Below are positions 38,189 through 47,922 of a DNA stretch of 64,000 nucleotides, piece by piece. This DNA is from Ehretia macrophylla (Eukaryota; Streptophyta; Magnoliopsida; Boraginales; Ehretiaceae): positions 1,562,501 to 1,626,500 of the forward strand of contig CM075770.1 in assembly GCA_037974665.1 (NCBI GenBank), in the 5' to 3' direction. Below the pieces are notes generated by a model, which worked only from the letters and a program-made list of their open reading frames with translations, searched no databases and was not told where the DNA came from. Made by a program: the position numbers and the translations under genes. Every line of letters begins with the position of its first letter. Position 1 is the stretch's first letter.

Positions 38189-39400
38189 CTCTTTTCCTTT
38201 ACTAAGTAAATCTCAATATGATTGTACTACCCGATAAAACCCATCAAAAGAAACCCCTCATACTTGGTAATCACCACATCAACTGAAGGGCCTCCATTTG
38301 CCTATTTCCAAGTCAACTACTATCCCCAGAGACAACATAAAGTCAATCCACGGCACAAGGTTAGAGAAATTCCAAAGAAATAACCTGAGAATACATTAAA
38401 ACCAAAACCATGAATCAATTATTATGCATTGTATCTAAAACCAAATTCAAAAAGCAGTATCCTACTAAGATTTGAAAAAGAACCACTAAATATACACTTC
38501 ACATCTAAAACTTCAATGTCTCGATTTTTGCATAAAATTTTAATTAATTGGAATTTTAGCCATCGTAAGGATCTTCATGCTTAAAAAATCCAATCTCAAT
38601 TTAGACATATCAAAAACAGCTAAAACCTATATAGTACAAGATTTAAAAAAAATTAAAAACATAAAGCACAAAATCAAGATTAACTAACTAAGTTTAGCTG
38701 CAGAAAAATTAGATTGCAGGAACACTAGGGTCGCAATTCAAAGCCTGTATATGAATTTGAAGGAAAAAACAATACAAATTTGAATTTAAATTTTTCTAAT
38801 TCCAATTTAAAAGCTCAAATTCTAAGCAAACAAACACGAAAATTAAGAAAACATCAGAAATTGATAACTTAAAACTATAAAGGATAGTTTCATACCTTCA
38901 CCTAATACCCATATAGATAGTTGCCCAATCCACTACAAACATTTAAAGAAAAATACATAATCAAAAATCAAAATTTAAAAATAAAAAAAAATAAAAAACT
39001 ACATTATCACCAGCTAAAATTGCGAAATAGAAACATATATCTATATTCAAGACTAATAATAATTCTGCATATAAAATTGTACCATTATTCACAAGGCATT
39101 GATTCAACGAGAAGAGTAAATAATTCATACATAATTATACATGGAGTAATATTTAAATCCCGTATTAAATATCAAATTCTTAACATAAATATGACGATAA
39201 AGTATTATAGGGTGATATATAACGACGCTCGTAAATACCTGGAACCAGGTGGGCCGGCAGAGCTTGAGGAGAATTAGGGGGAGACCCAGATGAGAAAACA
39301 ATACGAATGAGGTCAATGAGCTTGCAATGATCGCAACGGAGGAGAGGGAGAGAGAAGATTTTAGATAGAGAAGTTGAAAAGAAAAAAAAAAATCTTAAAA
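38189..39400 (-). other. 5' leader and probable leader intron of the flippase gene
   Basis: On the minus strand a donor-like site GGTTCCAG|GTATTTACG lies near 39234. An acceptor-like site TTACTTAG lies a few bases before the start codon at 38188. This suggests a non-coding first exon around 39235-39390 and an AT-rich leader intron of about 1 kb. No open frame of interest was found inside it. Confidence 0.45.
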
Positions 39401-39747
39401 CCAATGCCAGTAATTTACGGCGATTCTCATATATTCTCTCTTTTAAGATTAATATGCTTGTAATAATGTTTAATTTATTTTTGAGGAAAAAATTACTTAT
39501 TTTAATGAAGTTTCACGTTAGACTTTGTATTGCTAATTACTAGCTTGTGATAGTTATAAGGTTGCAGTTGCACTTAATAATCAATTGATTCATTTTTTAT
39601 AGGTTGATGTTTTGTATAGCATGCTTTTTATATTTATTTTTATATTTTATTTGTGAAGTCGAATTTATAAATATAAAAAAAAAGTTTATGAATTAGTTTT
39701 AAGAAATCTCTTACAATTTATAACAACGTGAGTCAATATCTTTGTGT
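39401..39747. other. AT-rich intergenic DNA upstream of the flippase gene
   Basis: No gene or element was recognised. It probably contains the flippase promoter on the minus strand. Confidence 0.4.
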
Positions 39748-39750
39748 TAA

Positions 39751-40070
39751 TTAGGTTATCCTTATCAGAGGTAGCAAAATAAAAAACATAATAAATTTAG
39801 AAATTTTTAGAGACTCAAATATTATTTTTAATTTAAATATACATAGAACCTATCATTTTTTATAACTTTTGAGGTAAAATAGGTCTCTAAATTACATTTA
39901 GGGTGCTAAATTTAGAGCCCAAATATAATTTAAATACCTATTTTACCTCAAAAGTTGTGAAAAAGTGGTGGGTCACATATATATTTAAATCAAAAATAAT
40001 GTTAAGGTCTCTAAAAATTTTCAAATTTAGTATATTTTTTATTTTGCTACCTCTGGTAAGGATAGCCTAA
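39751..40070. mobile_element. Foldback MITE with TAA target duplication
   Basis: A 320-bp inverted repeat with almost no loop. The ends are TTAGGTTATCCTTATCAGAG on the left and the reverse complement of TTAGGCTATCCTTACCAGAG on the right. Arms of about 150 bp continue to the centre (TTTTGAGGTAAAATAGGT pairs with its complement). TAA flanks it at 39748-39750 and 40071-40073, the 3-bp TWA target type of PIF/Harbinger-related MITEs. It has no coding capacity. Confidence 0.8.
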
Positions 40071-40850
40071 TAAGGGTAAATTTCTCATTTAGCCCCTATT
40101 ATTTACATACTTTTTAAATATAATTCTTAATATTTTAAAAAATTCATAGTGGTCTTTATGGGTGGAGTTAGGAAATCTTCTCCGTAGAGACTAAAATAAA
40201 TAATTTTTAACTATATAAGTACATTTTTTTAATAGGACTAATTAATTTTTTTAACTAAAAATGCATAGATATTTAATTTTTTTTTTTTAATATATAGAAT
40301 TTTTAACATTATTCTGGACTAGTGGAGGCTGCTTGGGGACTAAAATAAATAATTTTTCAACTATATGAATACATTTTTTTTTCCAATGGGGGCTAATTAA
40401 TTTTTTTAACTAAAAATACATAGATATTTAAATTTTTTCAAAAAAATATATAAAATTTTTAACGTTATTCTAGGCCAGTAGGGGCTGCAGCCCCCACTGG
40501 CCCCTAGGTACCTCCGCCCTGGTGGTCTTTAATGTTTACAAAAATTATTTAAAATAGTCTTTATTATTCAAATTTAGCCAATTTAGTCCTTATTATTTTT
40601 TAAAAAATTTAAATTAGTCATTATTATTTCTTTAAAAAATTCAATTTATTCCCTGTACGTGACTCGTATTTGGAGACTAAATTAAATTTTATAGAAAACA
40701 ATATGGACTAAATTGGCCAGTTTTGAATAATAATGATCATTTTGAATCACTTTATAAATATTATGGATTGATATAATTTGTTTAAAACATTAAGAACCAA
40801 CTTAAAAATAATATAAACCTATAGGGACTAAGTGTGAAATTTACCCTTAA
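40071..40850. mobile_element. Larger foldback element with internal tandem repeat
   Basis: The left end GGGTAAATTTCTCATTTAG and the right end, complementary to GGGTAAATTTCACACTTAG, are inverted repeats. The inner arms also pair in part (TTTAGCCAATTTAGTCC against its complement). Between 40180 and 40490 are two tandem copies of a roughly 150-bp AT-rich unit, then a GC palindrome around 40475-40505 (CAGTAGGGGCTGCAGCCCCC). The left end is interrupted by the 39751-40070 MITE. The exact target duplication was not established. Confidence 0.6.
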
Positions 40851-41200
40851 TAATAATGGTTAGACTAGAGATTTTGTTATCATTCTTTCAAATTATAAAA
40901 AGGTTACAAAATTATTATGAGAGCATGATCTAGGATGCAACTTCATATAAGAAAAGTCAAATAATTAGTTTAGTGGTAGAATACTTAAAGTATACACCAA
41001 TAATTTGCTCATGTTTTGGATAGGAATAAATTCTAGTACTTATGACTTTAAGTCTAGTAAAATAAACTTTGTGTTTAACTAAAACCAATTATAATTATTT
41101 CAAACAAAGTCATACTCTTTTTTTTTTTTTTTAGATGACGTAGAATCAGATGACGGAGTCCAAAATACATTTTCTTGTTAAATGGGTTTTTTTGGAAGTT
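40851..41200. other. AT-rich intergenic DNA
   Basis: A phrase near 40970 (TTAGTTTAGTGGTAGAATAC) resembles the A box of a tRNA-derived SINE, but no acceptable B box follows. Nothing else was recognised. Confidence 0.35.
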
Positions 41201-41318
41201 ATTCTTCTATCTACCCAGGTGGATGGTTAACTCACTCACATGAGATAGGTTCCACAACATATGAGACTTACTTTTATATGAGTGGACTGACCATCCTCGC
41301 CCAGGTAGATAGAAGAAT
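41201..41318. repeat. Short inverted repeat (hairpin)
   Basis: ATTCTTCTATCTACC at the left and GGTAGATAGAAGAAT at the right are inverted copies. The partial pairing continues inward for about 45 bp (GGATGGTTAACTCACTCA against TGAGTGGACTGACCATCC). It is 118 bp in all and could be a small MITE. Target duplication not seen. Confidence 0.6.
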
Positions 41319-41934
41319 TTTCATTTCTTTGGGGTTGGCAAACTAAAGACCTGGCAAAAATTGGATCAATTTCAAGTCTTGGGTTAGGAATGTGGGTTCG
41401 ACGTAGTCTTATGTGGCAATTGTTATGAAACAAAGAAAACTCTTCAGTCACTACGACTGGCCGAAACACATTAGTGTAAAAGTGGCTTCACTTGTGTAGG
41501 ACTCACCTCTCATGTGAGAGGCGTTTCAGTCAATCAGACTGATTGAATAGTTTCCCATAAAATAATAAGGCTGATTGGTTTTTTGACAGGTCCAAGGGGG
41601 GCCATCGGAGTTTTTGATCACATAAGCCATTTGTTTGATTTGGCACATTAAGGAAATAAGGTTAGTCTAAAAACACGCCTACATGGTGTGTGGTGGTGTG
41701 GGCTCCACACCCATGTGGCATGCACACTCTTACGCACATCAAATTCAAACGTTTTACATTTTAAATAATCTTCTTAAAGAATTATGAATCTGAAATATAT
41801 GGCTTACCTTAAGTAGCTTTTTATAAAGAGAATAATGACTTGTCTATATATAAGTCTTGATAGATTAGTTTAATGGTGGTGCGATTGAACCATGAGTAGA
41901 TAACTTATTTATGTATTGAGTTTGAATTAACTAA
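41319..41934. other. Intergenic DNA
   Basis: No gene was recognised. A small palindrome TCAATCAGACTGATTGA lies near 41532, and another weak tRNA-like A-box phrase near 41868. Confidence 0.35.
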
Positions 41935-42132
41935 GAGATCATTTTTCTTCAAGTAATCTCAATAGGCCTTGTAACTAAATAATTCGAATTATACCTCTTT
42001 TAGATAAAACTATGTGTCTGAAAATTTAAATATGAGATCATTTTTCTTCAAGTAATCTCAATAGGCCTTGTAACTAAATAATTCGAATTATACCTTTTTT
42101 AGATAAAACTATGTGTCTGAAAATTTAAATAT
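41935..42132. repeat. Nearly perfect 99-bp tandem duplication
   Basis: The 99-bp unit starting GAGATCATTTTTCTTCAAG occurs at 41935-42033 and again at 42034-42132, with one C/T difference by eye. The flanking DNA is unique. Confidence 0.95.
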
Positions 42133-42349
42133 TAGTGTGGTCACAAAAGACTTCTCAAGAATATATGTCATAAATAAAATTGATATGTTTAAGTAGACCG
42201 TGTAACTTTTTCTCTTTTGTTTAGATTCTAGGGACCATGTGTATGTATTTGAATTGGAAGATTCTTGCTTTCAATTTTAAGAGTAAATGAAGCATTGAAG
42301 AATTTGAACTCAAAAACAAAAAGGCTTTGAAGAATTTAAATTTTAGGGC

Positions 42350-42460
42350 CCCCCAAAGGTAGCTTAGCGGTAAAGTCGCTGATGGGGTTCTATGTTGGCG
42401 CGGGTTTAAAATTTGTTGTTGACATCAGTCACTTTTTTGACTTTCGTCTGTAATTAAATT
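42350..42460 (+). mobile_element. tRNA-derived SINE
   Basis: The sequence has an A-box-like stretch TAGCTTAGCGGTAAAGTCGC and, about 35 bp on, a B-box-like CGCGGGTTTAAAAT in place of GGTTCGAAT. A leader of the type GGGGTTCTATGTTGGCGCGG, seen in plant SINEs, joins them, followed by GACATCAGTC and TTTTTTGACTTTCGTCTGT. The end is unclear because a minisatellite follows. Confidence 0.55.
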
Positions 42461-42474
42461 ATTGATTGAAATGG

Positions 42475-42685
42475 TGCATGTTTTGGAACGAGTCGCTACA
42501 CTTTCAGATTTTGATTCATATCTCGGTGTATGTTTTGGAACGAGCCGCTGCATCTTCAGATTAAATTATTGTCTGAATCGGTACATGTTTTGAGACGAGC
42601 CGCTACACTTCTAAATTTTGGTTCATACCCCGATGTATGTTTTGAAGCGAGCCGCTACATCTTTAAATTTTAATTCATACCCAAT
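42475..42685 (+). repeat. Minisatellite of about four units next to a SINE
   Basis: Four degenerate copies of a unit containing (C/T)ATGTTTTGGAACGAGCCGCTAC, each followed by an AT-rich ATTTTGATTCATA-like tail, recur every 50-60 bp. Confidence 0.75.
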
Positions 42686-42689
42686 CGTT

Positions 42690-43330
42690 AAATTAAATAA
42701 AAATAAACTAAATATGACCCATCAAAAAATCGAATGATCCAAGATCACTCCAACCCGAAGCAATACTCATTTTCTATGATATATTTTAGCGAACTAATGC
42801 TTCCCCACCCCCATCAACATCAGTTTGAAAGGAAAAACACAACTTTAGCAGGGATCTAACTGTTTACTTTTTTTTTAAAATTCGGTTCGTGAGAAAGAAG
42901 CAACCCCACAAACCAATTTTCTTCATTTTGGTTGCAGTGTTGTTTTAATGATTTGAACCATATGTCACTTTACAAACGATGTTTGGGCTTATCTGACCCC
43001 TTACTTTGAATAGTATCATCGAGTTTATAGATTTTGAGTGAATTTCATATGGGTTTTACTTATACCGAGTTCCTCATAGTAAAAAAAAAAAATCAATTCG
43101 ACGTTACAATATATTTTTCCATTTTCTTCCTTCTTACTTTGTGGTTTTTGTTAAGAATAACTTTATATTTTGTACGCTTTTCCTCCCATTTTTCAGATTA
43201 GCATCTAATTTTATGAAACAGACTTATCATAAAAACGGACAAATAATTACTTGTCACATTCAATTTCAAATTTTCAATAAATTATATTAGAGAACGATAT
43301 TACTAGCATTTTTTGTTGTCATAACCTAGC
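42690..43330. other. AT-rich intergenic DNA
   Basis: No gene or repeat was recognised in this stretch. Confidence 0.35.
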
Positions 43331-43335
43331 ATTAC

Positions 43336-43418
43336 CTGAACCTTCTCTTCTTCGAATTTAGCCACCCTTTCATTAGCACTTGGGACTATTTGCAAAGACT
43401 CTGGACTTTCATCTATGC
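43336..43418 (-). pseudogene. Orphan exon-like fragment
   Basis: On the minus strand an acceptor-like CTAGCAG, an 83-nt open stretch encoding DESPESLQIVPSANERVAKF and a following acidic run, and a donor CAG|GTAATG are arranged as in a normal exon. No neighbouring exon could be attached, and I do not recognise the family. It may be a stray exon of a decayed or captured gene. Confidence 0.3.
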
Positions 43419-43536
43419 CTGCTAGTGGAAAAAGGAAGTCGATATAATAAAACGTGTAAATTGATTGTCCGTTGGTGGTTATTACTAAATGATGAAAGTT
43501 TTGATTAAGACGATTGTGCAACATTTCATAAAACAC

Positions 43537-44700
43537 AAGACACTAATCTGTCATTTTTTTAAGATACGGACTCATTTAATGCATTCAGCAAGCCACAGGG
43601 TATGCTGCATTGTAATATAACAAAATAGTGTTGTAATTGGAACTTTGATAATAAAATATGAAAAATTGTTAGGTAATAGGTTTTCTCTACATGTAAGACC
43701 CACAGTGTATGTCAAAACCATTGGGTTGGGTAAGCTGAACCCAATACCTGTCATAAAATATGAAAAATTGTTGGGTCCGGTGAGACCCATATGTAGAGAG
43801 TGCTCAATATAGATAAGCAAACTGTTTAAGAATTTTCTATGTTTTATGCAAACATTGATTCCAGAGGGTACTTAGTAGCTAAAGCGCATAAATAATGCTA
43901 ATCATTAATAGCAAGAAAACATTTACTTCTAATCATTCCAACACTATTTCATGGCAGTTTCAAAACGATAAACGTTTTAAAAAATTATCTCTTTCTAATA
44001 TATAAGTGCAATTGAATGAATGAATTCACTTGGATGCACAGGACCATCATTTGGGGGGAAAAGAAAGGTCATAGATTTACCAAAAACATAATATATTAGC
44101 ATCACTCCATGTTGCAGTTTTGCTGTTCTGTGGACATATTAGGAAAGCAGAATATTTGCTTCTTTCTCTTTGAATCTTTTCTTCCCCTTTTAAGTTTAAA
44201 AACAGTATAATAAAGTTGTTCCATCTAAGTAGAAGTTCCACCCAACTGATATTGATAGTAGAGATTTTTTTTGGGTCAGTTTAGATGGAAATTGATCTCA
44301 TTCAAGTTACTGGAGGAGGAGTAATAAAAAACTTTTTGCCCGACTCTTTGATGGGTCCTATCAATACGTGAAAGGCTAATTAATAATCTAGATTAGCAGA
44401 AAAGTTTCTCCTAATTGTAGACTATATCCTTACATTAATCTTATATCTTTTAAATATGATATCATACCAAAACAAACAAAATTTTATCTGATTAGGTGAT
44501 ATAATTGTATAAATATAAGGACACTATTGTCATAAAAAACAAAAATTAAAACCGCCAAAGCCCAAAAGCCACAAAGACAATCCCCTATTCCCAAGACAAG
44601 AGGCCTTTATTATAAATTCTTAGGACCATATGAGGGGTGTAAGTGCAATTAACCAGTAAATAAAGGATGAATAATTAAAAGAGGTCCTCAACATATCCGT
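43537..44700. other. Intergenic DNA upstream of the IQD gene
   Basis: AT-rich, with one short inverted pair around 43685-43800 (CTCTACATGTAAGACCCA against GGGTCTCACC-type arms, with AAATATGAAAAATTGTT occurring twice). No gene was recognised. Confidence 0.4.
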
Positions 44701-44753
44701 TACGAGTTATGACTTTTTCCCTTTTTTCCCTGCAAATTTAAAAATTCAAAACT

Positions 44754-44968
44754 CACACACACACACACACACTCTCATTGACCAATCAAACACACGCATT
44801 AAAGCCTCTCCTAGAATTTGAACCGCTCCTTCGGACAGCTGAAAAGATCCTCGTATCACATCACAGCTAAATTCTGTTCTGACCCTTTTTGTCTCCCCCA
44901 TAAACATAGTACTTTAGTAACTCAAAATCCAATTGCATCAAGACAAACACAAGTGTGTGTGTGTGTGT
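44754..44968 (+). repeat. Paired CA and GT microsatellites before the IQD start
   Basis: A (CA)n run of about 19 nt ends at 44772, and a (GT)8 run occupies 44953-44968, eight bases before the ATG at 44977. The two tracts are complementary and about 180 nt apart. Confidence 0.85.
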
Positions 44969-44976
44969 TTCTCCAA

Positions 44977-47922
44977 ATGGGTGGTTCTGGGAAGTGGATC
45001 AAGTCACTCATTGGTCTCAAAAAGACACAAACAAACGATCATGTAATCTCTCATCCTTAGTTCTTCTTCTGATTTTTATTTATTTATTTATATATATTTT
45101 TTGGGTTTAGATACAAGTTTAGGACTAGAACCTTGAAAGTTAAATTATCTCTTTCTGTGCTCGTTTGATGTTTTATGTTAGTGTGAGACATAATATGAGG
45201 GTGGTTGAAAGTTCGTGTTGGTCATGAGTGACTATGTTCCCAACCAAGTCGTCATCTAGAGGTGATTGAAAATATTCAATGGCAGAGTCATTCATGAGTC
45301 AGTGGGGCCTATAGTGATATCCCATATTAGTGTGAGTTATTCCTCAATCGAGGGTGATTGTGTATACCATGTTTGTATGAGATATAATCTTAGGGTTTTA
45401 TAAGTCATGTCTTATGTTTTAATAAATATATGGGTACTCATTTTGAGCTAGTGAATTTGACGTTCAAGAACATTATGCTTAAGAGTATGATACTAGTCTC
45501 GCTGGTAGACACGGGTGAAAATTCAGAGGTGTATAGTTTTAAAATTTTCAAGTTGATGATTAGACTCTTGACTGTTAAATCAATAAACTTTCGGTATTCT
45601 TGAGGTATTCCATTTGTTTATCATACGTAGGAGAAGGTGGGTGGGAAGAGCAGAAAATGGAGGCTATGGAGGAGTGGATCAGGTGGATTTCTGCTATCAT
45701 CCAAAGGTGCTAAAGGAGAGGAGCAAATGGCTGAGTCAAAAGGGTGTAAATCTCCCTATCCTCTTGATGATGCCATAGCTGCAGCTGTGGCTACTGTAGT
45801 TAGAGCTCCACACAAGGATTTTATGGTGGCTAAGCAAGAATGGGCTGCAATTCGAATCCAGACTATGTTTCGGGCTTTCTTGGTATTGCTATTCACCCCT
45901 TTTACCTCAGGTCTCATTCTCAAGTTTGTGTAATTTTTTAAAAAGTGTTGTGCACTGGGTTACCCTTTCCGTCCCTTTATATTTTTCATTAGTATTTATA
46001 TGGCCTTTTTCATCTACCTGCGTCTTTTCAGCAGCATGAGTTTTAATTTGGGGTACTCAATTATATTATAGTTTGAATATATATTGTTAGTATGAGGGAG
46101 AAGAGGGAAGGGAAAAACTAAAGTCGTAATTCGAATTATGATTAGAAGAACATAAGATAGTTCAAGATGTATTCTGATGGGTGATGTGTGAAATTGAGCT
46201 CAATTTAATTAGAAAAACGTACGATTAGTGGAAGATGTATAATAACACATGTAACTATTTGTTAACTGGGATGAAGAGAGTGAGACAGGGACCTGAGTGC
46301 ACAGAGAAAAAATTATAGGTGAAAATGAATACAATTGCAGTTCTTGTATCCTTTCCGGTTCTTTCATGGGGATTTATAATTCTTTTCTGCAGTAATTTAA
46401 GTTAGGGAATACGTGCGTGCACACAAAGTTTCATTAGAATTCTCTTTTTTCGCAAAGAGGAGAGTGAGAAGGAGAATTCTGTAAAAGGATTCGATATTTC
46501 TAGTGCCTGGAAGATATGCATTCAGCTTAGGTTATGATAATGGTTCAGCATTTCCAATTCCAGCTGAAACTTAGTAAATACTGCTTTGTTATGCTTATTG
46601 CATTGATATTATTTCCTGTGCATTCGCGAATGCATCACCTACTTCACGCCAAACCATGTTAGGGATGAAACAATGTCTAGTCATGCTGTTATTAAGATAC
46701 TATCCCTTTGTTGTTCGGATAACTGTCATTACTAACATGGGAAATCCTCCTAATGGTGGAAGGCAAGACGTGCTTTAAGGGCTTTGAAATCACTGGTGAG
46801 GCTACAAGCTATAGTTCGCGGGCGACTAGTTAGAAAGCAAGCTGCAGTGACACTTAGGTGCATGCAGGCTCTTGTAAAAGTTCAGGCTCGAGTTAGAGCT
46901 CATCACACTCAAACATCTTTGGAAAGACAGGTCATGATGAAATCTCTTAGTGAAAATCACGGACAAGCTGATCCAATCAAGAAGGCTGAGGTATATGTTG
47001 AATCCTATGAACTTCACATGATACAGCTATAATTGAGATAATAACTAAATATCTCGTGGAAATGGTAGAATGGGTGGTGTTCTAGTCCTGGAACGGTCAA
47101 TGAGGTAAGGTCTAAGATACAAATGAAGCAAGAAGGAGCCATCAAGAGGGAGAGGGCTATTGCATATGCCCTTTCTCAGCAGGTAACGTGACTCTGAGAC
47201 TGAGAAATCCAAATCTTACCATGAACTATATTCTCGTATTTTTTTTTTCAGGTTAACATAGTTAGGAATTCATTTTTCCACAGCAACTTAAGACAAACGC
47301 CAACTCGAATTCAAGAACAAGCAAGGTGACGACCCCCAGAAAAGCCGGTAAAGGCAGTTCACCATTTAACTGGTTGGATCGGTGGATGGTAACCAAGCCA
47401 TGGGAGAGCAGGCTACTGGATGAATCCCACACTGACCCACAGGAAGTGACTCCGGATTCTTTATATTATGAAGACGACACGAGTGGTTACTCTTCAAATT
47501 CTTCGAAGTATGATCCAGTGAGAATCAGAAGGAATAACATCTCCACCAGGATATCTTCAAAACCTCCTATAAGCGGGCATATTACTCCCTCTTGCTCTTA
47601 TCAATTTTCAGATTCTCTCTATGATGAGAGCTCAACGTCAAGTTCATCTATATCAACATCTGAATCTCCATGGTCAAGCAATTCTTTAGCAGAGGCACAC
47701 AGCAATAAACCAGGCTACATGAAACTCACAGAGGCAATGAAGGCCAAGCGAAAAGCTTCCAACTATCCGTGTCATGCTACGCAGAGGCATTCAGTAGAAA
47801 ATCCACCAACATACAGAAAGCCCAGTCCATTATCTAGAGGGATGGCCAGAAGAAGTGCTGACTCAGATCTTTATTCAGCAGATTTGTGGAAGGATCTCTA
47901 CCCACCGCTGCATTGTGATTGA
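44977..47922 (+). CDS. IQ67-domain (IQD) calmodulin-binding protein
   Basis: Five exons, 44977-45042, 45631-45882, 46763-46990, 47069-47182 and 47284-47922, give 432 residues. The N-terminus [16 protein letters not shown] is typical of IQD proteins. The IQ67 region spans the exon 2/3 junction, with IQ motifs in [36 protein letters not shown] and VKVQARVRA. The splice junction falls inside the first IQ motif, as in the whole family. The C-terminal half contains [14 protein letters not shown] and a DUF4005-type segment [14 protein letters not shown]. It is closest in style to Arabidopsis IQD6-IQD8. By family it is a microtubule-associated scaffold that binds calmodulin and helps organise cell shape and Ca2+ signalling. 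The AAT at the start of exon 4 and the acceptor at 47284 were chosen because they keep the reading frame. Confidence 0.93.

Noticed and set aside
40970-41060. Another SINE from an A-box-like phrase
   Set aside because: The B-box position has no GGTTCGA-like sequence, and no target duplication was found.
47252-47283. Alternative acceptor for the last IQD exon at 47252
   Set aside because: It shifts the frame to an early stop and loses the conserved C-terminal region.
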